From positions 12,928,769-12,992,768 of the forward strand of contig NC_092572.1 of the NCBI RefSeq assembly GCF_037975245.1: a stretch of 64,000 nt of DNA, read 5' to 3'. A program made the translations under genes and the position numbers. This document shows, piece by piece, positions 1 to 62,640 of the stretch (position 1 is the stretch's first letter; each line of letters begins with the position of its first letter). Origin of the DNA: Apostichopus japonicus (lineage: Eukaryota; Echinodermata; Holothuroidea; Aspidochirotida; Stichopodidae). The notes beneath the pieces were generated by a model, which saw only the letters and a list, made by a program, of their open reading frames with translations, was not told where the DNA came from and did no database searches.

Positions 1-620
1 CCCTCACCTGACCTCTCCCTTTGCTCCCCTCACCTCTCCTTTTCCTCCCTTCCCCTCACCTCTCCCTTTCCTCCGCTCCCCTCCCCTTCCATCCCCTGCC
101 CTCACCCTTTCCTCACATTCCCTCACCTCTCCCTTTGCTCCCCTCACTTATCCCTTTCCTCCCCTCACCTCACCTCTCCCTTTTCTCCCCACCCCATACC
201 TCTCCCATTCCTCCCCTCACCTCTCCCTTTCCTCTCCTCACCTCTCCCCTCACCCCTCCCTTCCCCTCACCTCACCTCTCCCCTCCCATCCCCTCACCTC
301 TCCCTTTCCTCCCCTCCCCTTCCATCCCCTCCCCTCAACCTTTCCTCATATCCCCTCACCTCTCCCTTGCCTCTCCTCACCTCACCTCTCCCTTTCTTCC
401 GCCCTTATTCCCATTCCTCCCTCACCACTCTCTTTCCTCCCCTCTCCCTTACCACTCCCTTTCCTCCCTTCCCCTCACCACTCTCTTTCCTTCCTTCCGC
501 CTTACCATTCCCTTTCCTCCCTTCCCCTCACCACTCTCTTACCTCCCCTCCCCCTTACCACTCCCTTTCCTCCCCTTCCCCTCACCTCTTTCTTTCCACC
601 CTCTGCTAACTCCCCTCGTC
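1..620 (+). repeat. Pyrimidine-rich minisatellite
   Basis: Repeats of CCCTCACCTCTCCCTTTCCTCC-like words, about 20-24 bases, on the C/T strand and running off the window's left edge. The resulting Ser/Pro/Leu open frames are artefacts. 621-805 is AT-rich intron with nothing noted, leading to the exon 1 acceptor. Confidence 0.95.
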
Positions 621-805
621 TAAGTCCCCTTCAGAAACGAAACTGATGCAGTGTTATTGCATATATTCTGCTTATTTATATTATTGCAAACGATAGCAGT
701 TTATCGCTGCAGATTGGATCATTAATGTCCCAAAAATTCCCATAATAATAATAAACAGTTTGCTTTGGATGTACAGTTCACAAATGTTCTTTCTATTTTC
801 TCCAG

Positions 806-51919
<51,114 letters not shown>

Positions 51920-52280
51920 TTTGACAAGTACTACTTTAGCTTTTGTATAAAGAAAAAAAATATTGAGACTCTGGAAAAATGAAAGTTCAACGGAGAGAGG
52001 GGAAAAACTATATCGCTTTTTAATGTTTCAAAAAGAAGGTTTTAAATTGCATCCACTCTGTAGATTTTGGTGCGTTGACTTTTTTTTGGGGACAGAAAAA
52101 CTTCTTAGTGTTGGCTCCAATTGATTTCAGATTATTTCTTTATTTTTTCCGATTTACAATTTTTAATTCCTCCAACCATCTGTTAGCCATGATTTCTCAG
52201 CAACTCTTAGACTGGCGGTGCTTGGACCTCACTTTTTATATTTAAAAAAAATAAAGAGGGGGGGGGGGGCGGCTGGGGGA
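51920..52280 (+). other. Likely 3' UTR with first polyadenylation signal
   Basis: The first AATAAA after the stop codon is at 52250-52255, about 330 bases downstream, followed by a G-rich run. The true 3' end may be further on, since more signals occur (for example 56974-56979). No transcript evidence is available. Confidence 0.45.
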
Positions 52281-53349
52281 GATTTCAGAGTATACAAAAA
52301 TTTGAAAACGCCACAGTTTTAAGCTCTTTTTTTTCCCTTTCCTTCTCTGGGAAGATGGCATGAAAGAAGTTTTTTTTTCTTGGAGTACTATGCAGTACAC
52401 AATGTTACAGCTCTATGTTCATTTCAGATCCCAGGTTTTCATTTCTCATGACATTTTATTTTATTCCTGATGAAGATCTTTGTTTTCTTCAAAGACGGAT
52501 TCACAAGTAGAAGAACCTTGCTACTCTTCTCAACAAATTACTGTTAAAAAAACGAAGAAGAAACTTTTAACCACTGTTTACCTTAATCAAAAATTGTACT
52601 ATATCTTTAAATTTATTTTTGAAAGCTATGGTGCTCATACAAACTTTGTGGAGGGGGAGAGGGAAGAAGAGGGGGTGGGGGAGGGGGGGTAAAAGATCTT
52701 TGAACATTGTTATCATTTTGCTATTATTATGTAATAACTCAAGTATGAAGAAACTATTCCATGTTTCTGATTGGTTAAGACAAGTTAAGAGAATTTTTCA
52801 AAACTAAAAGAAAAACGGTCCGCAAGAAACATAAGCTTTAGGTAAATATCAACATTAATTTTTGTATCGCCTTATTAAACATGTTGACAACAAGTATGAC
52901 TCTAACCATGTTATTCGAATTGCATATTGGTTTTATTGTAATAGTTTATGTTTTTAATTTCTTTTACCTGTTTTTTTTGGGGGGGTTTCAGTACATTCTA
53001 CAAAATCAGTTCATATTTTTTTTTTCATTATTGTCATCAATGCTGCTTTTGTTATTGTGATGAATATAAGATGAATGGGCAAAATAATGATCATGAGGGC
53101 TATTAGGGTACATATCAACTTTTTCTTATTATGGCAACAAAAACATGGTATTCTGCAAGATTATTGAAGTTTCCGTATCAGATGTATTAAATGTAACTGG
53201 CTGTCATGGTAATTCGGGATTTTTTTCTTTAAATTATTTTTTATGTAAAACTGAAAAGATTGATACTACAAATTCTGATAAATGCAAGTTTATGACATGG
53301 TTATATTCTAGTGTAAAATCATGATATGAGCCTAGCCAATAGATAAGGT

Positions 53350-53455
53350 GACCAGAAGTCCCCCGAATTCCATTGACAGTCCCCAGACTTCAGTAACGTC
53401 CCCCCGAATTATAGCTGTCTTCAGAATTGTCCCCAGATTACATTTGTCCTAGGGA
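53350..53455 (+). repeat. Short GTCCCC-type repeats
   Basis: AGTCCCCCGAATTC, AGTCCCCAGACTTC, CGTCCCCCCGAATTA and TTGTCCCCAGATTA follow one another at 26-40-base spacing. Probably a degenerate tandem or interspersed repeat. Confidence 0.5.
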
Positions 53456-55457
53456 CTGTTCTGGAATTTGGTGGGTATGGGGGTCCTCTGCATTAGTAGA
53501 TAGGAAATGGTGCTGGGGTTGGTATATGAGGGGCCTAAACCCAACCAGTACAGTACAGTTGTCACATAAATTTTTGGGCGTAATCGATTTTAAGCTTTCA
53601 CTGAAAGTTTTTCAAGAAAGAAAGAAAGTGTTTCAACCACCCCCCCCCCCTTAAAGTGGAGGAGCCTGTAACAAAAATGTCCTGTAATTTCATGTGTTAG
53701 TTAGCAACGAGTCTCTTACACATATCTGTCCATCCATATTGTAGCATGTTTCTCTGAGTTATATTCTAGGGTTTTACCAAATACATAACAGATTGGTTTT
53801 TACACCCCCACGATAAGGTCAGAGTTTATGAAGTGTTTATCGTTCCAAAAATGGTTTGGTCAATTAGTGTGTATTCTACATGTCATTGGTCGTGGAGATT
53901 TGTAAGATTCTTCTTATAGAGTTTAGTAAAAGAAAGATTTACGTGACTGGCCTCATGCACGCGGTGTATGTATGATGTGTTAGCGGACCAATGTTGATTG
54001 ATTGTAGTATGGGGCCCTAGAAGGTACTTATTTTTTTTATGATGCTATAAAATGCTATCCATTTAAAAGCAACTGTGTCAAAAACGAAAAGCTGCAGCAG
54101 CTGATAAAAGGAAAGAAACAGGAAACCGTACTGCAAGGCCGAATCAATAATCAAAGAACAGAGATGATCTCGACAGACTGGCAGTGCCCAGTGTGTGAAA
54201 CTGCACAGTACAAAAGGCTGCAGCCCCTGCAGCCACCTCAACAGCCTACTCTGGACACAGTGCCTAAAACAGAAATTGTCACAACTCTGTGTAGCTTATA
54301 AGTAAAGTTTTGGGTTTTTTGGGGGCATTTGTGACCAAAAAGCTTATTATCTTCCTTTCTGTGGTTACTTCTGACACATAAGGTGGTTTTGGTGCAGGTA
54401 CGATTATAAAATATCTACCTTAAAATGACAGCTCAAATTTTTACAGTTGTGAGGCAAACTGGCTTTGTGTATTTACACGTGATCATCTGATTGTGTCCGT
54501 GGTGATCACGACATACGAAGACGGGAGTAACCACGGAAACAGTGTTGCATGGACTATCAGGACACTATTTATAGCTTCAGTAGGAACAGCTGTTAAAATA
54601 TATTACAGAATAGGCCCAAAATAATTGTGTGGATTATAACCGCTAGCAAGAAGTGCCATGGTTAGTAGGAATATATTATGCTGCGTGGTACTACACTATC
54701 CCCTTCTAAAATGTTTGCCTGAGTTTATTTTGGCATCTTGTAAATAACTTTTCAAAGCTGCAGTAAAGAAGTGCTGCTTTTATCTTTAAGCTCAACATAG
54801 TAAACAGTATATGGATAATCAAAGTTGACCAGTATATTTTGTTAATCTGTGGTTTTCTTTTTTATTAACCTAGTATGATGAATAGGGGGAGATCTTGCAT
54901 TTAGTTGTTTGAGATGGATGAATAACAAAAAGAGGAAAAAAATAACGATGCCCTTATAAGGCATAATTTCACAGTATTTTGTAGACAACCATTTATGGTG
55001 GCAAGAAAAGAACCAAAGTCATTAGGTGATCTGAATGTGTGGCCCATTTTCCAATTTTGAGTTGGGCTAGCTGATTGCATTAAGAGAGCCTCTGTATTTA
55101 GTTCTTTGATTGGGCCATTGGTATTAAAGAGTATCATAACTTCCAGGGTATTGTATCTCCCTGACCATTATGGTAGGATTTTGGTGGTTTGCTGGTAGTA
55201 GTATGTTAGAGCTCGCATATAAATGGATTTCAGGATATATTCAAGATTTATAATTCAAGATATATCCAACCGCTGTATTGCCTTGTGTTTAGCTCAGGTC
55301 TGTTTTAGCTTCTTCTATTCAGTTGATATCTTTCAATAATAATTTTTTTTTTTTTTTTTTTTTGAAAGTTAGAAAAAAGTGGCACCCAAAAACAAACCAA
55401 AAAAAAAATTCCAAAATGGAAATAAGTGACTCTTTGCTAGTTATCTCGCATCAATCC

Positions 55458-55486
55458 ACTTGACCTTTTGTTACAAAAGGTCAAGT
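55458..55486. promoter_or_regulatory. 29-bp perfect palindrome with everted AGGTCA half-sites
   Basis: Arms ACTTGACCTTTTGT and ACAAAAGGTCAAGT match perfectly around a single T. The TGACCT...AGGTCA half-sites are everted with 11 bases between them. It could act as a DNA site or an RNA hairpin. Function is unknown. Confidence 0.5.
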
Positions 55487-57482
55487 CTGACCAACAATAT
55501 TCTATGACCTGAAATTTGTGAAACGGTCCACATAGTGAACTGGTAGGCAAAATTTGTAAATTTTAGAAACGGTTTTTCGTAATAGCAGTGGATAGTCAAA
55601 TTTGTACATTCCCTGGATATCACTGCTGTTGTGAGATAGAAGATGTGTTTTTACTTGAAGTATTATGGTAGGTTTATTTTGGACAGAAAGACACTGGTAT
55701 AGGCCGGCCATCTGGTGCACTGGTTGTATGTTAGGAAGGAATACAGTAGAATATTGTGTGTATATTGACGATTAGTGAGAGAGAAGTAGGAAGGTGGAGA
55801 AATGGTCATAAGATGGAGAGTCATGATGAAACTTGGGGATGGGGGGGGTGGAGGGGATGGAGTGTAGATCCAAAAGGGGAATAAAAAATAATTTTATGGA
55901 AATTTAGAGGTGATCATTATTGCTAGAAATATTCTAGGAAGCCAGAAAAATATCACGCATGTTCAATCTTCAACAAGCAGTTTACAGTCACTTTACAAGT
56001 AGAGTTATCCACTCAGAGAGAACTTTTTAATTAAATTAATTAATTAAATCTACTTCAGCACTCATCAAACTCTGTGAATAACTCAGAGAATTAGTAGCAT
56101 ACTCTGGAAGGCCTTTTTTAGCGTGCTAAGATCTGTGGCCAATTCTGTGATGACCCTTAAGAGACACCTTATATTACAAACACCTACTGCTCTTCTCATA
56201 GGATTATTTTATTTACTCCTTTTTTCTTTCTTTTTCATTCTGGAAATTTTAAGGCAGTTTAAAATAGCTGTCAATCTCCCCAACAACGTAGGTTTCGTAG
56301 GTGAATCTGTCGATATCTTCTTGTAAAAACTTGTACGGCACCGTAGGCAGAAAGAGACGAAAATGAATTTGAATATGGGAGGATGAAATTGTATTGTTTT
56401 AGTGTTTGTTTGTTTGTTTTATAAAGGACAGTACTGCTGTATCATATTCCTAGCTAACCAAACGTTCAAACGATTCATTCTTATTTCAAAAGTAGAAATA
56501 AAAGAAGCAAAAATGAGTTGAGAAAAAAGGAGGGTAAAACAAGAGGAAAACATAAGTGCTTTGTGTATAATTTTTTTTTAGTTTCCTTGTGATGATATTA
56601 TTCTTATATTAATGTGAAGTTTAGCTGCCCCGAGCAGTGGAGTTTATAGCTATCATTAACTGTACATGTCTGGTTTTATAATGCCTTTTTTTTTCTTTCT
56701 CCTTTTTCATTTTTAACCAAAAAAAATAAATGAAATAACTAAAAATGACATAGCAAGACCATCTTTCCCGGATCACGTGGACGTACCAATTTTTTTCTGA
56801 TTGGAGAAGGGAACCGCAAGAGGTCAAAGGTGACCGTCAATCATGCAAATGTATTCTTAGTATAAATATATTTATAATTATATATATATATATATATATC
56901 TAGGGTAGATAAAAGTAAGGCAAAGTTGTTTTCTCAATTTTTTTTCTCCCCCCCCCCCCATCATTTTTTCCCTCTTGCCTGTCAAATAAAGATACAATTG
57001 GTTTTCAAAATAAATAAAATATTTTTGTCTCCATGGTAATCCTTTGTTGTTCTTTCTTTTGTTAAAATCCTCCAGGGTAAAGCAATATCACACACCCAAA
57101 CTCTACCCTTTTTGAGAATCAAAGAACTTGTGTGCATTTGTTGAAATTGGTCTAGATAGGTAAGCCTTCACAATGGACGATGTTTTGCAAAGAATTGTGA
57201 AATGTGCCTAAACTAGAAAGTTGGTACATTTACTGGACTTGTTTCCAGCGGCCCCTTGATCTTAGGACCCCTTGACCTGGAGGGCCATTAGGCACTTGTC
57301 TCTTCTACCTGTTGGAGAATGGGGCACTGCTGACAGACAAAATATTGTTGTTGCTCTGACATTGAGACACCCTGTGCGATCCACACACCCCTGTGTAAAT
57401 ATAACCCATTCGCTCCTTAAAATCCCTGCACTATTTTGTTCTTGTGAAAACTTGCATTTTCTTTAAACCCACCAGCCTTTTC

Positions 57483-57483
<1 letters not shown>

Positions 57484-57522
<39 letters not shown>

Positions 57523-57532
57523 TTATATCAGG
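57484..57532 (+). repeat. (TA)n microsatellite
   Basis: TA repeat next to the start of an interspersed repeat (57532), as is common at insertion sites. Confidence 0.9.
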
Positions 57533-57730
57533 GGCGTATCCAGGATTTTCTAACCCGGGGGGCACGAATTACTATCTTAGCGGAGCGCCACCATCGGTTG
57601 GCGCGCAGCGTACAAGAAAATTTCTGGTTTTGATACCCCCAGATCACCGGAAATGGCACTTTTCGGGCTTGAAAATGACGAACCAGATGTACACTTTTTG
57701 CCTGAGAACCAAGTATTTCCCAATAGCTTT
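57532..57730 (+). repeat. Interspersed repeat family X, copy 1
   Basis: Starts GGGGCGTATCCAGGATTTTC and carries ACTATCTTAGCGGAGCGCCA, GGCGCGCAGCGTACAA and CACCGGAAATGGCACTTTT. The same words, diverged, occur in the same order at 58768-58925. Probably a transposon-derived repeat; class unknown. Confidence 0.75.
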
Positions 57731-58189
57731 TTTCCCCCATCCATAATCTTTTTGAAGATTGTCACCAGTCACACATCATGTTCGACCTCATCGCGTGTTG
57801 TGTGGATCATTGCTTTTGTAGGTGATTCTACGCGCGGCCCACAATACCCGACAGTCCACTTTTGAAGGTTTTAAGCCCATTATTTGTTCAGAATTTGAAA
57901 ATTCATATTTCTCGTGAATAAACTCACTTCAAAACATACCCATAATGTTGCACAAAAAAAATCATCTATGGACAACCAATATAGAAAAACCTCCTTGAAC
58001 TCCTAACAGACCGGCCAAAATTGCACGAGTAGAGGAAAATATGATGAAGAATGTTGGTCAGGAAATTTTCGAAAATTCAGACACAGTTCATTTCTTGGTG
58101 TACAAATATTAAAACCTCTTATAACGGCTATTATAAAACTTGGTTGAAGGAAATGAAACAAATACCAGATATTTCCGAAACCGAACACT

Positions 58190-58660
58190 ACACACATAGG
58201 CGTAGGAGGCGGGGGCTGCCACCCCCCCCCCCCCCCCACGTCAAATATTTTTTCTGAAAATTCGGGCAATATGATGAGAATTTTTCGGGCACCTATAGGC
58301 CTACTGAAAGAAAAATAAATTGCAAGACATAGCTACATCTAAAGAAAATTAATAAAAAATCACCTCCTTGCTAATTAAAATAAAGTTCTAAGCTTTGCCG
58401 ACTAATTAGCCATTACTAATGTAAAAGATGCTTTTTCTCCATCTACATAAGACATTTCGTTGTTTAGATGGGCATCCCGCGGTGTACTGCGCAACTTTCA
58501 GGGACCGTACGGTACACGATGGCATGCGATGTAATAACCGATGCTTGCTTATATGATATTGACATTAACATGTTGAACGCGAGCGGAGCGCGCGATTAAT
58601 ATTGGTTATATATTTTTCGGGCAAGTCGTTACAGCTCCCCAAATCAAATTAGGCTCCCTC
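58190..58660 (+). repeat. Further interspersed-repeat fragments
   Basis: CATAGGCGTAGGAGGCGGGG plus a C16 run (58222-58237) and TTTTTCGGGCAC. Near 58575-58625, AACGCGAGCGGAGCGCGCGA and ATTTTTCGGGCAAG echo the same wording. Local CpG-rich words in an AT-rich context point to inserted repeats. Confidence 0.5.
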
Positions 58661-58767
58661 GCCTTTGACTACACACACAGACAGTTTTGAAGCTGTTCAC
58701 CCTGGAACGCCATTTTCATGCTCATTGATATGATATGATATCTGCTGTTTGCTTAACAAATTCGAAC

Positions 58768-58925
58768 AGGTGCGTAGCGAGGATTTTCCAAGGGAGGGGC
58801 GAAGACTGTAGGCAAACTATCTAAGCGTAGCGCGACCATGAGTCGGCGCGAAGCGTACAAAACATTTTGTCCGAAAATTCCTCCCAGATCGCTGGAAATG
58901 ACACTTTTTCTATTTTAAAATTACT
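58768..58925 (+). repeat. Interspersed repeat family X, copy 2
   Basis: AGGTGCGTAGCGAGGATTTT opens the copy, followed by ACTATCTAAGCGTAGCGCGA, GGCGCGAAGCGTACAA and CGCTGGAAATGACACTTTTT, matching copy 1 block by block. Confidence 0.75.
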
Positions 58926-59299
58926 AGCGATATCATAAAAAAAATATGCTCGGGGGTAGGGGGGTGGTCGCCCCCTTCCCGAAATGCGTAATGTTCCCCG
59001 ACGACTCGGTCGAGTTCGAGACCAGCCACAGTTGGTTTCATGGCACAGTTGTACAATAATTTAAGGCGTCCATACACACACACATGTGTTATGATAGACC
59101 ATATATAGTATATAATATATACATTAGTGAGAGAGGAAAAATGGAACGTCAAAAATGGAGTTGTCGGTGTAAGGGGTAGGGTGAGGTGCACGTCCATTCC
59201 GAAATCCTCGATCTGTCACTGGCTACCCTGTGTATGTAATAGGGATCAGCGCTATAAAGATGTCACTGTTCCTCGTTCTCTTCCCGATGTCTTGGCGTT

Positions 59300-59490
59300 T
59301 TTCTTTTACTCCCTCCTTTTCTCTCTTTCTTCTTTTTCTTTTCCCTTCCTTCCTCCTCCTCTTTTTCCCCCTCTTTTTCCCCCTCTTTTTTCTCTCCTAT
59401 TTTTCTTACCCGTGGGGCGCGCGCCCCCAACGCCCCCCCCCCCCTGGATACGCGCCTGGTTTTGGACGCGGTTTTGTTCATCCGCCAATA
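59300..59490 (+). repeat. Polypyrimidine tract plus CpG-rich repeat end
   Basis: About 100 bases of C/T only (59300-59400), then GGGGCGCGCGCCCC, a C run, and GGATACGCGCCTGG, a phrase typical of the ends of interspersed repeats. The open frames here on both strands are low-complexity artefacts. Confidence 0.6.
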
Positions 59491-59515
59491 TTTGTCTGTT
59501 TATTGCTAATTAAGT

Positions 59516-60507
59516 TGGTTGGGTGCGTGGGGGAAAAAACCTGATTTGCAGTTTTTGCCAAAACTGACCAAAAATCGATCCAAAATCGATTTCGCCCAAA
59601 TGACGTAACAGGGTTTAACCGATGCTCAGGAGCCCAAATTTGCAACTCGCAGGTCCATATCTGCTTCCGTTCGGGAGAAACGTGGTCCCAAAGGACCCGA
59701 TAGAAATACGTGTTCTTTATAAGTGCACAATTTGGAAACCCCCTCTTTTCAGCCCCTCACTTGTCCTCTCTGAAACACCCATCGACATTAAAATTAGACG
59801 TGGAGTAGAAGACACCCTTGTCTTTGTTATACACCAATTTCGTGTAATTATCTGACCGGGAAAGGCTTTTTGTTTATATGATTTCTATTTTTTTCATAAA
59901 TCAGGTTTTTTGCCCCCTGCACGCCCCCACACAACACCCAATTCCAAAATAAACTTCAGATTCGTAATCAGCGTGTCGCGAACTACCAGAAAAGATAACA
60001 TTTATCGCCTTTGCGACAAATGTTTTTTCACCTAAAAAACACGTAGGCCTAAGGGATACGCACCTCTTGCAGTTTTTGCCAAAACTGACCCATTTATTCA
60101 TAAATGTCAAGATAAAACTCAAGATGACAAACAAAGGTTTGATTTGACTGCTTTGAAATCACGTATCACTGGCAAGATGCGTCGAGCACCCTCTTATGAC
60201 ACTTATTTCGCTCAGTTTGCAACTTCAGAGGAACAATAGAAAACCGAAAAACTTTTAGGGACAACAAAAGGTTTGATAACCTTTGTTCGTCGTAAAAGCT
60301 TTTCGGTCTTACTTTTCTTTGAGGTGAATATTTTTTGTCGCAAAAGCGATAAATGTGTATCTTTTCTGGTAGTTCGCGACACGCTGATTACGAATCTGAA
60401 GTTTATTTTGGAATTGGGTGTTGTGTGGGGGCGTGCAGGGGGCAAAAAACCTGATTTGCAGTTTTTGCCCAAACTGACCAAAATCGATTCAAAATCGATT
60501 TCGCCTA
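59516..60507. mobile_element. Nested fold-back (inverted repeat) element
   Basis: Arms of about 135 bases, 59898-60032 and 60323-60457, are near-perfect reverse complements (shared GTTCGCGACACGCTGATTAC in one arm, its complement in the other). Inside lies a second hairpin, 60244-60306, with ~28-base arms. A direct partial copy of the outer end (ACCTGATTTGCAGTTTTTGC plus the AAAATCGATTTCGCC words) lies at 59540-59606 and at 60449-60507. No transposase is seen. This fits a non-autonomous fold-back or MITE-like element. Confidence 0.75.
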
Positions 60508-60582
60508 AGATTTTATTGATAAGATCCAAAGTACTATTTTTGATTTATTTCGAACGGGAAAACTGATAAAGTAAGAAGACTT

Positions 60583-61100
60583 ACTTTGTTTAACCCCATT
60601 GAAAAGGGGGGTTTAAAAATGATATATGTTCACAGCTTTGTTGGTGCTCTCAAAACCTCTTGGGTCAAGCGTCATTGTAATAATGCCAACACGGGGTATT
60701 GGAAGCTCCTTTTTTTCATTCCTCTCTGTCGCCGTCCGGTAAAGAGTTGCTTTTTAGTTGTAATTTTCAGGATATTTCCTGTATTTGAAAATACCTTCAT
60801 TGGACAAATTTGTATGGTTTTGAGTAAGCTTAGCTACCTTTAAGAAACCTTCGGAAGACTTGGGTGAGCAAATCCCCAATAATTTTATTAGAATTGATAA
60901 TACCATTGTTTATGACAAAACGCTTTTACGACGCTGGATTACTGTTTGTTAGGGATATGTCTTTGCCAGGTGGGAAGCAATTGTCCAAATAATGCTTTTC
61001 TGACCAAAGTCTTTTACATTGTTAGGCTATTGTATGCTTTATAGAAAGACTTCCTTTCACATTGTATATTTGCACGTGAAAATAAATAAATCAAATCAAA
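60583..61100 (+). pseudogene. Decayed non-LTR retrotransposon (LINE), 3' end
   Basis: A frame at 60586-60843 reads NPIEKGGLKMIYVHSFVGAL then KTSWVKRH, the GGLKMI...F..ALK..W..R pattern found just C-terminal to the reverse transcriptase domain in many non-LTR elements. After a stop and a +1 shift, NNFIRIDNTIVYDKTLLRRW continues the family pattern (60878-60940). The region ends in GTGAAAATAAATAAATCAAA (61077-61096), a LINE-like 3' tail. At least one frameshift and stops show it is dead. Clade is not assigned. Confidence 0.75.
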
Positions 61101-61119
61101 TAACTAATAATTATTTCTA

Positions 61120-62040
61120 AACAGTTACAGTGGTTAGTGCTATGTACTTAAAAAGTAAGACAAACTCTCTGTCTAGAATTCAACTCCCAGAGGATGTATT
61201 TATTTGGTATTTCTTTTCCTCATTTTGCAGTTAAAATATTAGAAAAACCTATCATTTCTCAATTAACAGTTAATGTGGCGCAGTTGTTATGTTGTAAAAT
61301 TTTGCATATTTATTATTGTTTTGTACAAAGAAATTGTCAATAAACTGAAAGAAATGAGACATACTCCTTGTCTTGAGTTCAAACACCAGAGGATGCATTT
61401 GATTTTCTATTTATTTGCCTCCTAATGTTGTGAAGATTAAATATTAGAAACGAATATTAATTCTCAACAGTTCTAGTGGCGCAGTTGGTAGTGCTCTGGA
61501 CTGGAGAGACACAGACAAACTCCATGTCTCCGGTTCGATCCCCAGACAGAGCATTTTGATTTTCTGTTCTTTTCCTTCTTCCATTCTGGACTTTGAAGTT
61601 TAAATATTAGAAACGAGCACTAATTCTCAACAGTTCTAGTGGCGCAGTTGGTAGTGCTCTGGATTGGAGAGACACAGCCAAACTCTGTGTCTCCGGTTCG
61701 ATCCCCAGTCAGAGCATTTTGATTTTTTGCTCTTTTACTGATTCCTTTCTGGACTTTGAAGTTTAAATATTAGAAACGAGCATTAATTCTCAACAGTTCT
61801 AGTGGCGCAGTTGGTAGTGCTCTGGACTGGAGAGACAGACAAACTCCATGTCTCTGGTTCGAACCCCAGACAGAGCATTTTATATTTTTGCTCTTTTACT
61901 GATTCCATTCTGGACTTTGAAGTTTAAATATTAGAAACGAGCATTAATTCTCAACAGTTCTAGTGGCGCAGTTGGTAGTGCTCTGGACTGGAGAGAGACA
62001 GACAAACTCCATGTCTCTGGTTCGATTCCCAGACAAGCTC
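61120..62040 (+). repeat. Tandem array of Pol III-like tRNA-derived units, ~163-bp period
   Basis: Four near-identical units start with GTTCTAGTGGCGCAGTTGG at 61470, 61633, 61796 and 61957. Each has an A-box-like TGGCGCAGTTGG and a B-box-like GGTTCGATCCC (61532, 61695, 61856, 62019). An internal GAGACA...TGTCTC stem is present in each. The first three end in CAGAGC followed by TTTT; the fourth degenerates at its end. Two or three decayed units precede them (61124-61196, 61261-61398). The spacers share TTTAAATATTAGAAACGA. Ends GTTCT/AGAGC can pair, but the T stem does not form, so these are tRNA-like rather than true tRNA genes. Confidence 0.75.
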
Positions 62041-62139
62041 CATGTCTGCTGTTCATGTCCAGGCAGAGCCTTTTACTTTTCTACTCTCTGGAGGGAGTGG
62101 AAGTATAAATATAAGAAACGAAGTTTCTCCAGAGGGAAC

Positions 62140-62212
62140 CGAAATGGTGTAATTGGTAGCTCCATCGTTCAGTAAGCGATTGGTTTGGATTGCATCGGTT
62201 CAAGTCCCAGGT
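62140..62212 (+). repeat. Second-type tRNA-like unit
   Basis: TGGTGTAATTGGTAGCTCC (A-box-like) and CGGTTCAAGTCCCAG (B box GGTTCAAGTCC at 62197-62207) with tRNA spacing. The sequence differs from the array units. No T-run follows; GC-rich repeats do. Confidence 0.5.
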
Positions 62213-62465
62213 GAGTATTCGCAAAAGGAGTTCTGACAAGTGGATAAGGTGAATCCCGAAGGCGGGCGGTCCCCCTCCTCCTGACAGGTGGATAAGGTGA
62301 GTACCGAAGGGGAGACAGGGGAAAGGTGTGGACAAGGTGATGTCGCCGCCCCCTCCCCCTGACAAGGTAAAGGCGCGGACAAGTGGAGTTCGCCGCCACC
62401 CCCACCCCTGACAAGGTTCACGCGGGGACAAATGAAGTTCGCCGCCACCCCTCCCCCCTGACTAG
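62213..62465 (+). repeat. GC-rich minisatellite (CTGACAAGGT...), ~50-60 bp unit
   Basis: Repeats of CTGACARGTGGATAAGGTGA and later CTGACAAGGTAAAGGCGCGG with GTTCGCCGCCACCCC segments; five diverged units. It gives minus-strand open frames in all phases, not coding. Confidence 0.8.
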
Positions 62466-62564
62466 CTATTCTGGGGGTGAGGGAGTAGTGGAGAAAATCT
62501 TTTACAAAAACGACTAAGTCCAAACAGCAGGATCTTTAAATATTTGTAAAGCTTTTGAAACCAG

Positions 62565-62640
62565 AGGCCCACCTAATGGTCTAGTGGTAAAGACTTTTGC
62601 TTTTGCATGTCAAGGTCCCTGGCTCAAACTCAACCTCTGC
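62565..62640 (+). repeat. Weak tRNA-like unit
   Basis: ATGGTCTAGTGGTAAAGAC resembles an A box, and CCTGGCTCAAACTCAACC is a poor B box. Probably another decayed tRNA-derived repeat. Confidence 0.35.

Larger units (their letters stand above)
52281..57480. other. 3' flank, no gene seen
   Basis: AT-rich sequence without a supportable coding region. It contains a short GTCCCC-type repeat (53350-53455), poly(T) 55343-55363, a 29-bp perfect palindrome 55458-55486, an imperfect DR1 near 56820-56832, and TA/poly(C) runs at 56876-56960. Part may be distal 3' UTR. Confidence 0.6.

Noticed and set aside
61470-62036. True tRNA genes (Ser- or Trp-like)
   Set aside because: D-arm wording is similar to tRNA, but the T stem does not pair and the anticodon loop lacks U33, so they are called tRNA-like repeats.
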